DNA of 64,000 bases from Cordylochernes scorpioides. Taxonomy: Eukaryota; Arthropoda; Arachnida; Pseudoscorpiones; Chernetidae. The notes under the pieces were generated by a model. The model saw only the letters and a list, made by a program, of their open reading frames with translations. It had not been told where the DNA came from and ran no database searches. Positions within the stretch are counted from its first letter, which is position 1, and each line of letters starts with the position of its first letter. Where the stretch lies: contig CP092877.1 in the NCBI GenBank assembly GCA_030710605.1, positions 71,135,524-71,199,523 of the forward strand. The letters are read 5' to 3'. This document shows, one piece after another, positions 31,891-43,459 of the stretch. The position numbers were made by a program, and so were the translations under genes.

Positions 31891-32788
31891 ATATTTTTAA
31901 TCTTAAATCCGGATAAACATATCTATCCGATAAGTGTGCCAACAGAATGAGCCAATATATAAAACAACCATCAATAATAACACAGCGTGGTGATGAGCGT
32001 AAACAAAGCCGTATGACATAAGGAGGAAGGAAGTTGGGTAAGTCGTTGTGGCCCGGTTCTGGCCGGCGGCGGGTCAAGGTGCTCACTGACCCACCTTGAC
32101 ACACGTAGAGCACAATTCTAAGACCATCTCAGACATTCTTAGTATTATATATATGATTCCGTCTTAAATCTGGTAGATATTTTATCGCTATCATCAGCTG
32201 ACATCATCGATTTGAAGGTCAATCTCCACGATGGCAGGTGAGGAAATGATGGAATATTGGTCAATAAGTCGGGCTGACAGACACTAGAGCCCTCTTATGT
32301 GTAACGTTTCAAAATTAATTAAAATGTGTAATAAAATCGATCGGTTCTTACATTCAATAAATTCACTATTTCAGAATAAGGGGGGATCTCATACAATTGC
32401 CATATCTACACATAGATCACACAAAGCCAAATATCAACAGGATTTTAAAATATAACCTTGAAATTAAATGTTTTTTCAAAGAAAAACTAAAATTATTTAT
32501 TTTTTTATGTTTAGTGATTTTTAGTGTGTAATATCATGTAGTGCCAGCTCCTATACGGTGGTCGGTTGTAATGTCATTTCACTCTGTTCTGAGCAATTCT
32601 CTTCAAATTCCAGACCATTTTGTTTGTTATGCAGCAATACCGCGCTATCTATTTATAAGAAATAAAATTATCAAGAACCATTTTTTCTTTTACACATTCA
32701 AAATAAAACAACTTAAATTATTACAAAGCATTTAGATTCAAGTTTGATGTTTGTTATAAATACAAATAGATATACATTTCTTATTAAG
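31891..32788. other. Unassigned stretch
   Basis: No gene or repeat recognised; a GC-richer patch at 32030-32100 has no clear coding pattern. Confidence 0.4.
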
Positions 32789-32887
32789 GTGGAAATATCA
32801 GGTTTCCAGGGGTAAGTTTCTTTTAAAACATTTCAATCCACAAATCTCTAGTTTTTGGACAGTTCTCTGACAAATCTCTAGTTTTCG
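32789..32887 (+). repeat. Outer inverted flank of the PLE2 region
   Basis: 'aaggtggaaatatcaggttt' and 'cacaaatctctag' return inverted at about 36990-37050. This indicates an older foldback or PLE terminus around the pair. Confidence 0.55.
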
Positions 32888-33105
32888 GTGTGGAACTGAG
32901 GAGTGAAGACCTTGTCTGGAGGAGAACTCTCTCATGGTGTGGAAGTCTTCCTTGCTGAAGAAATGTGTACACATACACTACTATATATATTCCCCTACAT
33001 TTTATCTACCCTTTATTTACTGTTTTATTATAGGTATATTTTCCACCTTTTTAAAAATTGAATAGAAGAATCAATAAAATTGTTTAAATTGTCAATTGTC
33101 TAGTT
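32888..33105 (+). mobile_element. 5'-truncated LINE tail, copy 2
   Basis: Same 3' end as 27484-27780: 'gaggagaactctctc', 'tatatatattcccctacatt', 'aataaaattgtttaaattgt'. Shorter at the 5' side. Confidence 0.75.
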
Positions 33106-33906
33106 TTCTGACATAAAAGTCCTTCCACGGGAGAAACACGCTACAATAAAACTCCAATAGAACACAATAGTTAAAATATAATTAAATACTATTTTATATT
33201 CATGATGAAATTGTGAAAAAGTATTATAATTACAATTATATTCTCACAATGAGTATCTTTTTTATTTAAAAACGCTAGTTTTCAAGCGTTATTCGCTCTT
33301 CAACGGGCTTACAAAAATGTCGACTTGATCCCACCAGAAATATTTACAAAAAACAAAGGGCATCCAGAACCTATAAAATTAATCTATCGATTTCTTCTGA
33401 GATATCGGTATTGTGATGGTAAATCTATTTTTCTGTTTATGCTGTTGTATTAATTGGAAACAAGAGATTCTAATAGTAATCGTTGAAATTTGTTCTTAAT
33501 GTCTTTGTAGTGGCATTTCGTTTGTATTATGTTAAATTGGTGACCGGTCTGTGCAATATGTTGATAGATCATTGAACGTTGGTCTTTTGTTCTGATATTT
33601 CTGTTATGTTCGTTTAGTCTAACTTGTATCGATCTTCCTGTCTCACCTATGTAGGTAGCATTGCAGTCTTGGCATTGAATTGATTAAATTGCATTGGTTT
33701 GAATTTTAGGTTCCAGTTGTTTTTCCGATTTAGTTATGGGATTTCTAAGAAGTTGACCTATGGATTGATGGTTACTAAAATACGTTTGAATTCCTTGTCT
33801 GCGAAGAATATGGGCTATTTTTTCATTACATTTTGAATAAGGGAGAATGTATTTGTTTCTATATATTTTAGCCGCTCTATGTGGCGAGGCGTTAAAACTG
33901 TGTTTA

Positions 33907-34240
33907 AAATACAATATAACGCGGCTGATGATTGTAAAACGAAAATTGCAATTATACCGCGAATGTTTCTTTTAAACAAAAATCGAAATTTATTTTAAAG
34001 AGTAATAACGACCATTTCTAACTTTAAGGATGAAGTATGAAAGGGTGAAATATGAAGAGTAATGGCGAACGGAAAAATTCCCGCCCCTGGAAACTTTTAT
34101 TTTTTCGTTCGCCATTACTCTTCATATTTTCACCCTTTCATACTTCATCCTTAAAGTTAGAAATGGTCGTTATTTCTCTTTAAAATAAATTTCGATTTTT
34201 GTTTAAAAGAAACATTCGCGGTATAATTGCAATTTTCGTT
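33907..34240. mobile_element. Foldback FB-C copy 2, inserted in PLE2
   Basis: A 15-bp duplication 'ttaaaactgtgttta' (33892-33906) and 'ttaaaactatgttta' (34241-34255), one mismatch, frames it. Arms of about 140 bp pair around 'attcccgcccctggaaac'. The left end carries the hammerhead-like motif. It is the only FB-C copy with a visible target duplication, and the uninterrupted sister PLE at 36130 confirms the insertion point. Confidence 0.85.
33920..33961 (+). ncRNA. Hammerhead-like motif at left end of FB-C copy 2
   Basis: CGCGG, CTGATGA, nine unpaired-looking bases, GAAA, AUUGCAAUUAUA, CCGCG. Same layout as 31659-31700, with one base changed in the stem III loop. Confidence 0.45.
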
Positions 34241-35864
34241 TTAAAACTATGTTTATTGATAAATTGTGAAGAATAACCTCTCAGGCTAAGGTTTTTGAGG
34301 ATATTTTCTTTTTCCAGCTTCTTAAAAACAGGCAGGGAGCAATGGGTTTGGATTCTTTTAGTAAGCGTTTTGACAACTGTTATTTTATGTCCTATTGGAT
34401 TGTATGATCTGAAGTGTAAATATGAAGGTTTTAAATTTTGTTTATAATATACTGAAGTATGGTATCTTTCAGGAGTTCTAATTACAAGAATATCCAGGTA
34501 TGGTAGTACTTGATTGCGTTCAGTTTTCATAGTAAATTTAAGGTGGCTATTATACTTATGCAAGGTTTCCAAAATCAAAAGATCATCTTCGTGGTGATAT
34601 TCACAAAATATGTTATCAACATATCTCCACCACATTTTTATTCTTAGATTTTTCTGATCATTGATCCATTTATCTGGTCTGCTCATGACCACTTCAGCTG
34701 CTACAAGGGATAGTGGACTGCCCATGGGAGACCCACATATTTGCTGATAAAGATTCCCTTCGAAGGTAAAGTTGGTCATGTTTAAACAGGTCTGAAACAT
34801 TTTAACCAATCCGTTAATCTCCAGAACCTTGACTTTTTGGGTGGTGAGTAATTCTTTTAAGCTGTCTTTGATCAGATCATGTGGTAGGGAAAAGAAAAGG
34901 GAAGTAACATCAAAGGAACATATCTTATACTCTGGACTTGGTTTTGAATTTCTAATTTGCGTAATAAAATGAGGAATGCTGGATATTGAGAAGAGGTTAC
35001 TTGACTTAACCATGGGTGCGAGGTAACTTGCCAAATATCTAGAGAGATCTATTGCGGGGGACTGGTGATATGCTATAATAAGTCTGAGTGGTACCGATGG
35101 CTTATGGATTTTTGGAAGTCCATATATATATGGTAATGTATCACATTGGATTACGAACTTTTTATTTTGATCATCGTTTATTATTTTTTTATTTTTTAAG
35201 CGTTGATAAGGTCTGCTTGAATTTCTTGATGGCTAGGTTGTTATCTTCAGCTGTAATGGGTTTAAAAGTATCTTGTGCGCCAACGATATCAAATATTTTA
35301 CTACGATAATCTTCTATATTCAAGATGACTATGCTGGAACCTTTGTCGGACTTGCTTATTACTATGTTCTTGTTATTTCTTAATTGTTTAATGGCTGTTA
35401 ACTCTTCTTTATTAGGTGCGTTCTCTAGTCGTTTTAGGTTTTTCACTTTTGAGGATATTAAACTTCGGATGATTTCTTTTTGGGTGAGGTCAAGTGAGGT
35501 TATGGCTGCTTCAATTCCGGTGACTGTAATATATGGATCTGCGTGGTTAGGAGTGCGAAAGTTCAAACCTTTATTCAGCAAGTCTTCTTGTTCTTTCGAA
35601 AGGGGGTGAGTAGACATGTTTACTATTGAGGATGATTTACTTACATCTGTGGAAAAGAATATTTTATGGACCAAAATTTAAATTTCTTATCATGTCTTTT
35701 TAAAATAATTGAGTCCTGTTTATTTATAGCTTCCGTATTGTTAACAACAATCTTATGTAACTCCTTCTCCGGGATCAAAAGCATTAAAAGACCAATTATT
35801 CCTTTAGCTGTTTTTCTTAAAAATCTGATCATTGAATGACAACCTTTGGTACGCGATCTACTAT

Positions 35865-36659
35865 GGAAACTGAACGCAATCAAGTACTACCATACCTGGA
35901 TATTCTTGTAATTAGAACTCCTGAAAGATACCATACTTCAGTATATTATAAACAAAATTTAAAACCTTCATATTTACACTTCAGATCATACAATCCAATA
36001 GGACATAAAATAACAGTTGTCAAAACGCTTACTAAAAGAATCCGAACCCATTGCTCCCTGCCTGTTTTTAAGAAGCTGGAAAAGAAAATATCCTCAAAAA
36101 CCTTAGCCTAAGAGGTTATTCTTCACAATTTATCAACAGACACAGTTTTAACGCCTCGCCACATAGAGCGGCTAAAATATATAGAAACAAATACATTCTC
36201 CCTTATTCAAAATGTAATGAAAAAATAGCCCATATTCTTCGCAGACAAGGAATTCAAACGTATTTTAGTAACCATCAATCCATAGGTCAACTTCTTAGAA
36301 ATCCCATAACTAAATCGGAAAAACAACTGGAACCTAAAATTCAAACCAATGCAATTTACTCAATTCAATGCCAAGACTGCAATGCTACCTACATAGGTGA
36401 GACAGGAAGATCGATACAAGTTAGACTAAACGAACATAACAGAAATATCAGAACAAAAGACCAACGTTCAATGATCTATCAACATATTGCACAGACCGGT
36501 CACCAATTTAACATAATACAAACGAAATGCCACTACAAAGACATTAAGAACAAATTTCAACGATTACTATTAGAATCTCTTGTTTCCAATGAATACAACA
36601 GCATAAACAGAAAAATAGATTTACCATCACAATACCGATATCTCAGAAGAAATCGATAG
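35865..36659 (+). pseudogene. PLE2 C-terminal part, plus-strand truncated copy
   Basis: Starts within the RT thumb (TERNQVLPYLDILVIR), shifts frame near 36085 where one A is missing, then stays open through RRQGIQTYFSNHQSIG and the GIY-YIG domain (IYSIQCQDCNATYIGETGR near 36355-36410) to the stop at 36657-36659. It lacks the RT catalytic region. Confidence 0.87.
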
Positions 36660-37050
36660 ATTAATTTTATAGTTTCTGGATGCCCTAAAAATTGAAATAG
36701 ATATATATATTCCATAAAATATTTAAAATAGTTAAATTACAAACCAATTCAAAATTTTCAGTTATAAATATCCACGCGACGCGCGTTTGTTTTTTTTGTT
36801 TTTTTTTTGTAAATATTTCTGGTGGGATCAAGTCGATATTTTTGTAAGCCCGTTGAAGAGCGAATAACGCTTGAAAGCTAGCGTTTTTAAATAAAAAAGG
36901 TACTCATTGTGAGAATATAATTGTAATTATAAAATACTATTTTACATAATTTCATTAAAATGCTGTATATATTTTTTTTTCGTGCCTGAAACCTAGAGAT
37001 CTGTGAATTAAAATAAATCCCTTAGAACACTGATATTTCCACCTTAAATA

Positions 37051-39603
37051 TTGATACAAGGGATTATATATATATATATTTACAAATTGTGAACACATCT
37101 CTTTTAAAATATATTTGTGTTCTAAAAACGACCAATTATAGAAAATAATTACACTCGTTAAGAGAGTTGGATTTGTGAAAAAATCCTTAAGGCGACCTTA
37201 AAACAATTTACCATTATTTAAAACTGCTCGGACGAGGTTTTTCTGAGTCTTCTGCTTCCTATATTTCGAGCACAACAAGAGCAGTAAAACAGAAGGACTA
37301 CCTAACTAACTAGCTAACTACACGTGGGGAGGCCAACTAACTATGCCGTCACAGCTCCAAGGTGTGGGATAACGAGGTTCAGTTGTCTTCCAATTACACG
37401 GAGAGGTCGTCCACTCCTTTGTGACACCGTCACCTCTGCTGTCATCCTTTACTGTCCTTGTAGGTGTATGACTGCCTTCATAATTATAGGAAACTCTCTC
37501 ACAAAGTTAGTCGATTTAATTATATATTTAATTGATCTGCTAAAAATGAACATTTGGTTATGTTCTACATTCCTAAAACAAGGCACACACCTCTCTCTCT
37601 ATTTAAAAAATGCACAAAATTCATGTATTTGATTATTTCTGCATAATTGCTCAGAGTCAAATCATGGTTGAGGGCAATGGCCTTAATTTGTACCAAAGGG
37701 CGGTTACAATTTTATGACATGTTACGTTTTTATGACATCTATGAGCGTAAAAATGAAGCGCCTATTTAGATGGCGATGGTTCCATTGCCCCATTAGTCAG
37801 CCACATTTCAGAGTTCCCTGTTCACGGTTACCGTAGCGGCTCACGACACCGTACTACAGGGCAGTCCTTTACTTGTGCTGCTTCTTCCGCCCGCCACGTA
37901 GAGGAGGGGTTGAGAGTTAAGACTTGGTTTTTGGAGCGATTGTTTATGATCTCAATGGAGGAAGAAATACTAAAATTTAAGTTTCTATTCCCTTGCAGTT
38001 GTAAGCCAAAAATATCAAAAAATTAATAAAATATAATTTTATCTGGGGAATAGATCGACAAATAACAATACTTCGCTAATAAGCTTTCCAATTTTTTTTA
38101 AAAGGGCGACAGTAGTTCGTCGAAAAGCAGCAAAAGGACAGTAAACTTTTATAAAACTTTTGATGGAGTATTCAACTTGAATTAAAATTAATTTATCTGT
38201 CATTATTTATCATTTGTGTCAAACATCCTAATCATAGATCTGATTGTTGGAACGATTGTTCAGGACTGAAATCTAAACTTCAAAATCTCGAACCGCCTTG
38301 GAGTTTGAAACCAAAAAAACTTTAAGAATCAATCTAAAGTGTATAAAAATATGTATCATTATATGCCCCCCCCCCTACATTTTTGTTTATTTTTTACGAT
38401 TATATTATGAATATGTCAACAACCATACCTCTTTTAAAAATATTTTTCACATTAATTGATATATTAAAATTCCTATAAAATACATATTATTTTTTACAAA
38501 TCTCTGAACCACATCACATAGTTAAACAGTTTTATATTTTCGAAAAGGGCCATCCTTCTATTAGTTGAAATGACCCCCCACCTTAAAAAAAAGGAAATTC
38601 AAAATCCTTGCATTTCCATCGTGAGTGAGCAAGTAGAAATAAAAACCACACATATAATAATAAAAAATATCTAAAACGTTTGAAGAAATGATTTTATGTC
38701 TTTTAAAAATTGAAGTGAATAGGATGTGGCGTAGCTCATCATACATATTGAAAAAATAGGTAAAGAATTTAGTGAAGCATACTAACTTGCAAAACAGTTT
38801 CTCGCGTTAATTTACAGCAATTAAAGTTCAATAAATATTATAGAAAGATATATAATCACACACATACTAGATAACTTAGCTTTATTGAGGTAAAATTTTA
38901 ATAAGGCTTAGGAGACTGGCTATCGTTCCAAACCTGATCGTTTAACGGGCTAATGTGTGTCTGTGGTGCTTATCTCCATGGTTAAACCAATTCCTGAAGT
39001 CCACTCCTCTCCAATTTTGCCATGGTAGTTATAGGCCTGGAAAATAGGTCCTCTATTGTCAGTTCTGAGCATGATATGTTCCGGAGAAGCTTCCGCGCTA
39101 TTGCATTTCAAGCAGTTATTGAAGGTTTTTTTGTCCATTTTGAAATTTTACAGTTTTTATATGGCCACTTTTTAGTCTTGCTAAAGCTGTTTGTTGATTT
39201 CTATTGAGGCTAATGTGTGTTCTAGTTTGGTGTTATAAACTGGAGTAAAAAACTCAGAACACCTTGTACTGGTATTCTCGTAATTGCTATTAAACTTCAT
39301 TCTTAAGAAGGTTCCAAGTGTAAACCGAAATAGGTATGTTACAAGTTGAGGCAGCCCGTGGTAGATATGCGTGTAGAGCTGTCGCCAGATGTCGCCAGGA
39401 ACGCAGCAACTTGCACAACGCCACAATTTGTGCTCGGATTAAGTTTTATGCAAAATATTATCGCGGTTTTGGTTTTATCTAAATCCTGTCGGCGACATCT
39501 CAGATGTGACCTTGTGATGTCAGATCGAACCTTGCTCTTGTGTGCTTCCATTTCATCGTCTTTATTCCTTATAGAGTATTTTGTTTCATAATAGATCTAT
39601 ATA
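37051..39603. other. 2.5 kb without recognisable gene or repeat
   Basis: Frames are short and lack motifs. A run of C at 38370 and several AT runs are the only notable compositions. Confidence 0.45.
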
Positions 39604-39821
39604 CACTCAAGGACAAAACTTAAGGAAGTTGTATCTTTTAGTATGTATATTGGGATTCTGGCAAACTCTTTGAAAGATATTTTATACATAGTAACCTTTA
39701 TTGAAGACACATGAGATAACCAAGTGTGAACAAAATTACCTTTTGTCCCTTCAAAAAATATATATATAGACGACCGACGACATCAAAGAATTACCACTAC
39801 CTTAAGTTTTGTCCATGAGTG
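39604..39821 (-). repeat. MITE-TA, copy 5 (reverse)
   Basis: TA at both sides; 'cactcaaggacaaaacttaa' to 'ttaagttttgtccatgagtg'. Interior reads as the complement of copy 1. Confidence 0.88.
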
Positions 39822-39867
39822 TATATGCGTAGTGTATTTACAGAATAAGTAGTCCAAACCTCTATCG

Positions 39868-39915
39868 GTAACATGATTATCATGGCCTGTACTGTGTGCA
39901 CTCGAGATAAGTAAT
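39868..39915 (+). repeat. SINE 3' end fragment
   Basis: 'aacatgattatcatggcctg' followed by 'gtgcactcgagataagta' matches the 3' tail of the SINE at 28484-28791. Confidence 0.65.
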
Positions 39916-40640
39916 ACTCAATTATCCCATCGAGTTCTTGGGACAGAAAAATTCAAATATAACAAACAGAGAAAAAGTTGAATTTGCAGTTGAAAGAAGA
40001 CCTCCGATCCCGTTATTCCATATTAAAAAAAAAAACTGCTAGAGGCGTAGGGAAAAAAATCATATATTTTATTACATTGACATTATTTTTACTGAGATTT
40101 TCAATATTAAAATAATATAATTTAGAAACGTGTCAAACTCTGTGTGTCAATACTTCCTGGAAACTACTGTCGAGATTATATGTGCGGGATATACGTCATC
40201 GTGTAACAACCAACTTTGTGGATGGGATTGACTTATATCTTCGTTTTTATAAACTCCATTCTTCCTAATGAAGAATTTAAAAGAAACATGCAGAAAGAGA
40301 GGGCAATGGTGTAACGGTACGCTGCAAGGTCCTCTGAATAATTCAGTTGCCAGCTACTGTGGATGCTCATTTACATGGCATTTATAGCATGGAGACATCA
40401 CATGGCCTATTTAAATCCCCGGGTGGGTGAAGTTTAGACTATGAAATATACATAGGGTTTACCTCCGGAGTTCGAATTCGAAGATACCAAGGTGGAGATT
40501 AACAGGAATAAATTCAACCCTTACAAACAGCTATGACATCCTGGTGGGGTAGCAACCATTGAATCTGCCCTTCCCTCATTTCAACAAGTAGCTGTTGTCT
40601 TGATGGAGGATTCCTGGCCGGTATTCATTGTTCTTAAATA
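39916..40640. other. Unassigned stretch
   Basis: No gene recognised. Confidence 0.4.
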
Positions 40641-40825
40641 AGAGATACTTCGGCCAATAAAGTTTTTTTTTATTTTCACGACATTTAGACAAAAATCTTT
40701 TGTTCTCGTCAGGAGAAATGAAAATAAAGTATTTGAAAAGACGTAAAACGACGAGGGCAAAATATTTTTGTCGAAAGGTCATGAAAATAAAAACCTTTAC
40801 TGGCCGAAGTGTCTCTTATTCAAAA
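40641..40825. repeat. Foldback FB-D, copy 1
   Basis: Ends 'gagatacttcggccaataaa' and 'ttactggccgaagtgtctc' are inverted. Inside, 'ttttgttctcgtcagg' and 'acgagggcaaaatattttt' followed by GTCGAAAGG form a decayed hammerhead-like arm. Sister element at 59880-60060. Confidence 0.75.
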
Positions 40826-41228
40826 AGCTGTTACTTCTGGAGGAACACATTCTTACATATCTAAGACATAATTAACTGTGGAAGGTAAGGCAAGCTGTGG
40901 TATTGTAGATGAAGGATGGAAGCGTATGTCGGACCGAAGATCAATTATTGTAACAGAGAGGCTGCTAAATTAAGGCTTGGAAGAAGCCTGGGAGAAGATA
41001 CTAACATGTTTACAATCGCTTTATTTCAAAAGTAAAGGCTGTTGATTATTGATACAACCAGGACTCGGAATTGAATACTACATTGAACACTGTGTTTTAT
41101 TAATGAACAATAAATCAATTTCTCTAACTGAACGCGATTTGTACGAGTATAATCCTACCAGTGAAGGGAAAGTAATAAAACGGGGCTCTGGCACTTTGAA
41201 GGTGCAAAGTCGAACTCTTTCCTACATA
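40826..41228. other. Unassigned stretch
   Basis: 'acggggctctggcac' and 'aggtgcaaagtcgaac' (41178-41215) resemble part of the SINE body, so a SINE remnant may end at the adjacent MITE. Confidence 0.4.
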
Positions 41229-41430
41229 CACTCTTGGACAAAACCTAAGTGGAAAGTCTTTAATATCGCCGGTTGTCGTTTTTTTTTTAAGGAGACAGAG
41301 GCAATATCGTTCACACTTAGTTATCTCATGTGTCTTCAATAAAGGTCACGGTAATATATTTCAGATTTATTGTCTGAATCCTGATATACATGCTAAATGG
41401 TACAACTTCCTTAAGTTTTGTCAATGAGTG
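41229..41430 (+). repeat. MITE-TA, copy 6
   Basis: TA-flanked; 'cactcttggacaaaaccta' to 'ttaagttttgtcaatgagtg'. It is inserted in what looks like a SINE remnant. Confidence 0.88.
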
Positions 41431-41699
41431 TACTTACCGATACCCTATCTCTAATTCCAACAAGGGGGACAATATACTACTCTATAAATTTGTAAAGAAA
41501 AACTAAACAACTTTCTCGGATTGAGAGTTCCTCCAAAGAGTAGAAACGTGGGGACACTGATGAAAGGGGGGAACTAAGTGGACTGAGGTTTCACAAGATA
41601 AAATAGGTTGATGAGTTATTGGGAGAGTAACGTCGAAGTTGTTGAAATATTGATTCAAGTGTCACCCGGATAAATGACAAAATCCGTTAACTTGATGAA

Positions 41700-41790
41700 A
41701 CTTCAATCAAAAGTCAATTAGTAAAACTACTAGGAGGGTTCACCACTGATGAGCGAGGACCTGCCAATATTTCCTCCAAATCTGTGGTAC
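41700..41790 (+). repeat. FB-A fragment, copy 11
   Basis: TTAGTAAAACT, GGAGGG, CACTGATGAGCGAGG; the upstream box is decayed. Confidence 0.65.
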
Positions 41791-42183
41791 ATGCTCTTTA
41801 CTACTCCCCTAACAGAATTTGGTCTTATTCTACAGAAAAACAAGTGAATGTTTCCTTATATATTGGGTTAACTAGAACACAGTTGCATGTGTGATGGAGA
41901 AATTCTTGGATATTCCAACCGAAATGCTGAAACCTTTTAAATATACATTTCATCTTTCAAAATATATAAATATTCAAAGAAATAAAATTAATCAATAGAA
42001 ATATTCAAATAAAAAAATAGGTTAGTAAAATAATAATCTCATTTTGATCTAATATCGAAATGTGAAAACAAAACAAATTTAGAAGAACTCTCGTAATCCG
42101 AAAAAAAAAGCTATTTTGAATCAGAAAAAGTGGGATGAAGCAAGAACTTTTATTTAGCAGTGTATAAACATTTAAGTGGTCTA

Positions 42184-42390
42184 CACTCGTTAACAAAATT
42201 CAAAGAAGTTATACATTTCAGCATGTATATCGGGATTTAGACAATAACTCTGAAAGATATTACAGTGACTTTTATTGAAGACCCATGAAATAACCAAGTG
42301 TGAAAAAAATTGTCTCTGTCTCTCCATAAAAGAAACAGACGACTGGCAATATCAAAGACTTTTCACCTTCTTAAGTTTTGTCCATGAGTG
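42184..42390 (-). repeat. MITE-TA, copy 7 (reverse)
   Basis: TA-flanked; 'cactcgttaacaaaattcaa' to 'ttaagttttgtccatgagtg'. Confidence 0.87.
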
Positions 42391-42449
42391 TATAAAAGTC
42401 TCTAAACACATTTAAAAATAAAGATAATTCTATAAAAATGTCGTAAGGG

Positions 42450-42899
42450 CTAAAAAAGCTTAAGCTGGAGAGCAGCTGGGAGCGGTAAGGGACATAGGGA
42501 AATAGAATCAACGTCGCGTAAAACTGGCCGCAACATGTAGTGGTTATTCACATTAGATGGAAAATTGACGTTTTCAGATTTCTGTTGAGTATTTATCATT
42601 GACGATTCTGTCAACCAAGGAGGACGGTGTGTTCTACCAAACTGGGCGAAACGTTCTGTGATCGAGGGAAGATCATCAACCCCGTTACGTTCGAGATAAA
42701 GGTTTAGTAACATCCTCTTTGTGTCCACCATTTTATCTCCCAGGACCTCTCCTGTCCAACTTACAATTAACTTTGTACCGCTTCTTTGTTTCCCTGAATA
42801 ATTACACACCGTCAATTCCCTGACGTTGGGAAACCATTGTGTCCTTGACGACTGAAATTTTTCGCAATGATTTGCTACATTTATTTGATTCATTAGCAT
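42450..42899 (-). CDS. Unrecognised 149-codon frame
   Basis: A minus-strand open frame from ATG 42899 to 42450 with a non-repetitive, mixed-composition peptide (for example LIVSWTGEVLGDKMVDTKRM, LPSITERFAQFGRTHRPPW). I recognise no family. It is longer than most chance frames in this AT-rich sequence and does not coincide with any repeat identified here. It may be an exon, a decayed transposon piece or chance. Confidence 0.25.
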   Translation of the reverse strand: MLMNQINVANHCEKFQSSRTQWFPNVRELTVCNYSGKQRSGTKLIVSWTGEVLGDKMVDTKRMLLNLYLERNGVDDLPSITERFAQFGRTHRPPWLTESSMINTQQKSENVNFPSNVNNHYMLRPVLRDVDSISLCPLPLPAALQLKLF

Positions 42900-43459
42900 T
42901 TGGAAATGTCCATTTCAGAGAAGTCAGTTTAGGAAAATTGTGTTGCATTTTAAAATTATATTATTATTTCAATTACACACATAGTACAGACCATGATAAT
43001 CATGGTTAAGTAAGGGATTAACACTGATTTTCTATTGACACCTTTTATAATTTGCATTTGTCACATACGTATAAACAGATAGAATTTGTACTTACAAGGT
43101 GCTGAGCCCTATTTTGGTTACTTGCACTCATTACAGTAATTCCTCGTTATCACGAACTCGGATTATACGAACTCTCGGTTTGCGCGAACCGTTTCTTTTC
43201 CCCCGTTAAATTTCAATGCTTTCCAAAGAGATTTTGCCGGTTAAGACGAAATATTCGGTTATGACGAAATACGAATTAAATTTAGCCCCCAGCAGAACTA
43301 ATCAATCGGTTAAAACGAATTCTAATATGTTTTTAAAGGCGAGTTATAAGTAAAACAATAAACTATTAAAACAACAAAAACGCCGTTGATATCAAGTATT
43401 GGCTCTCTTTGTCTTTTGTGTAAACATTCGTCCTTTCATGGTAAACGGTTTGCGGATTC

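Larger units (their letters stand above)
33384..35860 (-). pseudogene. PLE2 polyprotein, minus-strand copy, broken
   Basis: Order on the minus strand: an N-terminal region (KQDSIILKRHDKKFK) and frameshift near 35650; NKNIVISKSDKGSSIV (PLE RT N-terminal motif); GLPKIHKPSVPLR; RT core CSFDVTSLFFSLP and SPMGSPLSLVAAEVV; the catalytic box reads YVDN where YVDD or YIDD is expected; PYLDILVIRTPERYH. A 334-bp foldback then interrupts, followed by RAAKIYRNKYILPYS, a TAA where the sister copy has TAC (near 33685), and a GIY-YIG domain (CNATYIGETGRS). Frameshifts, the stop, the insertion and the catalytic change show it is dead. Confidence 0.88.
33180..36960. mobile_element. PLE2: head-to-head pair of Penelope-like elements
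   Basis: A longer minus-strand PLE (about 33200-35860) abuts a 5'-truncated plus-strand copy (35865-36960). The last ~1.1 kb of each are inverted copies, ending with 'ctcacaatgag' and the motif GTTGAAGAGCG-AATAA-CGCTTGAAAGCTAG (plus strand, 36849-36880; mirrored near 33270-33300). The layout parallels PLE1. The minus copy is further split by a foldback at 33907-34240. Confidence 0.85.
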
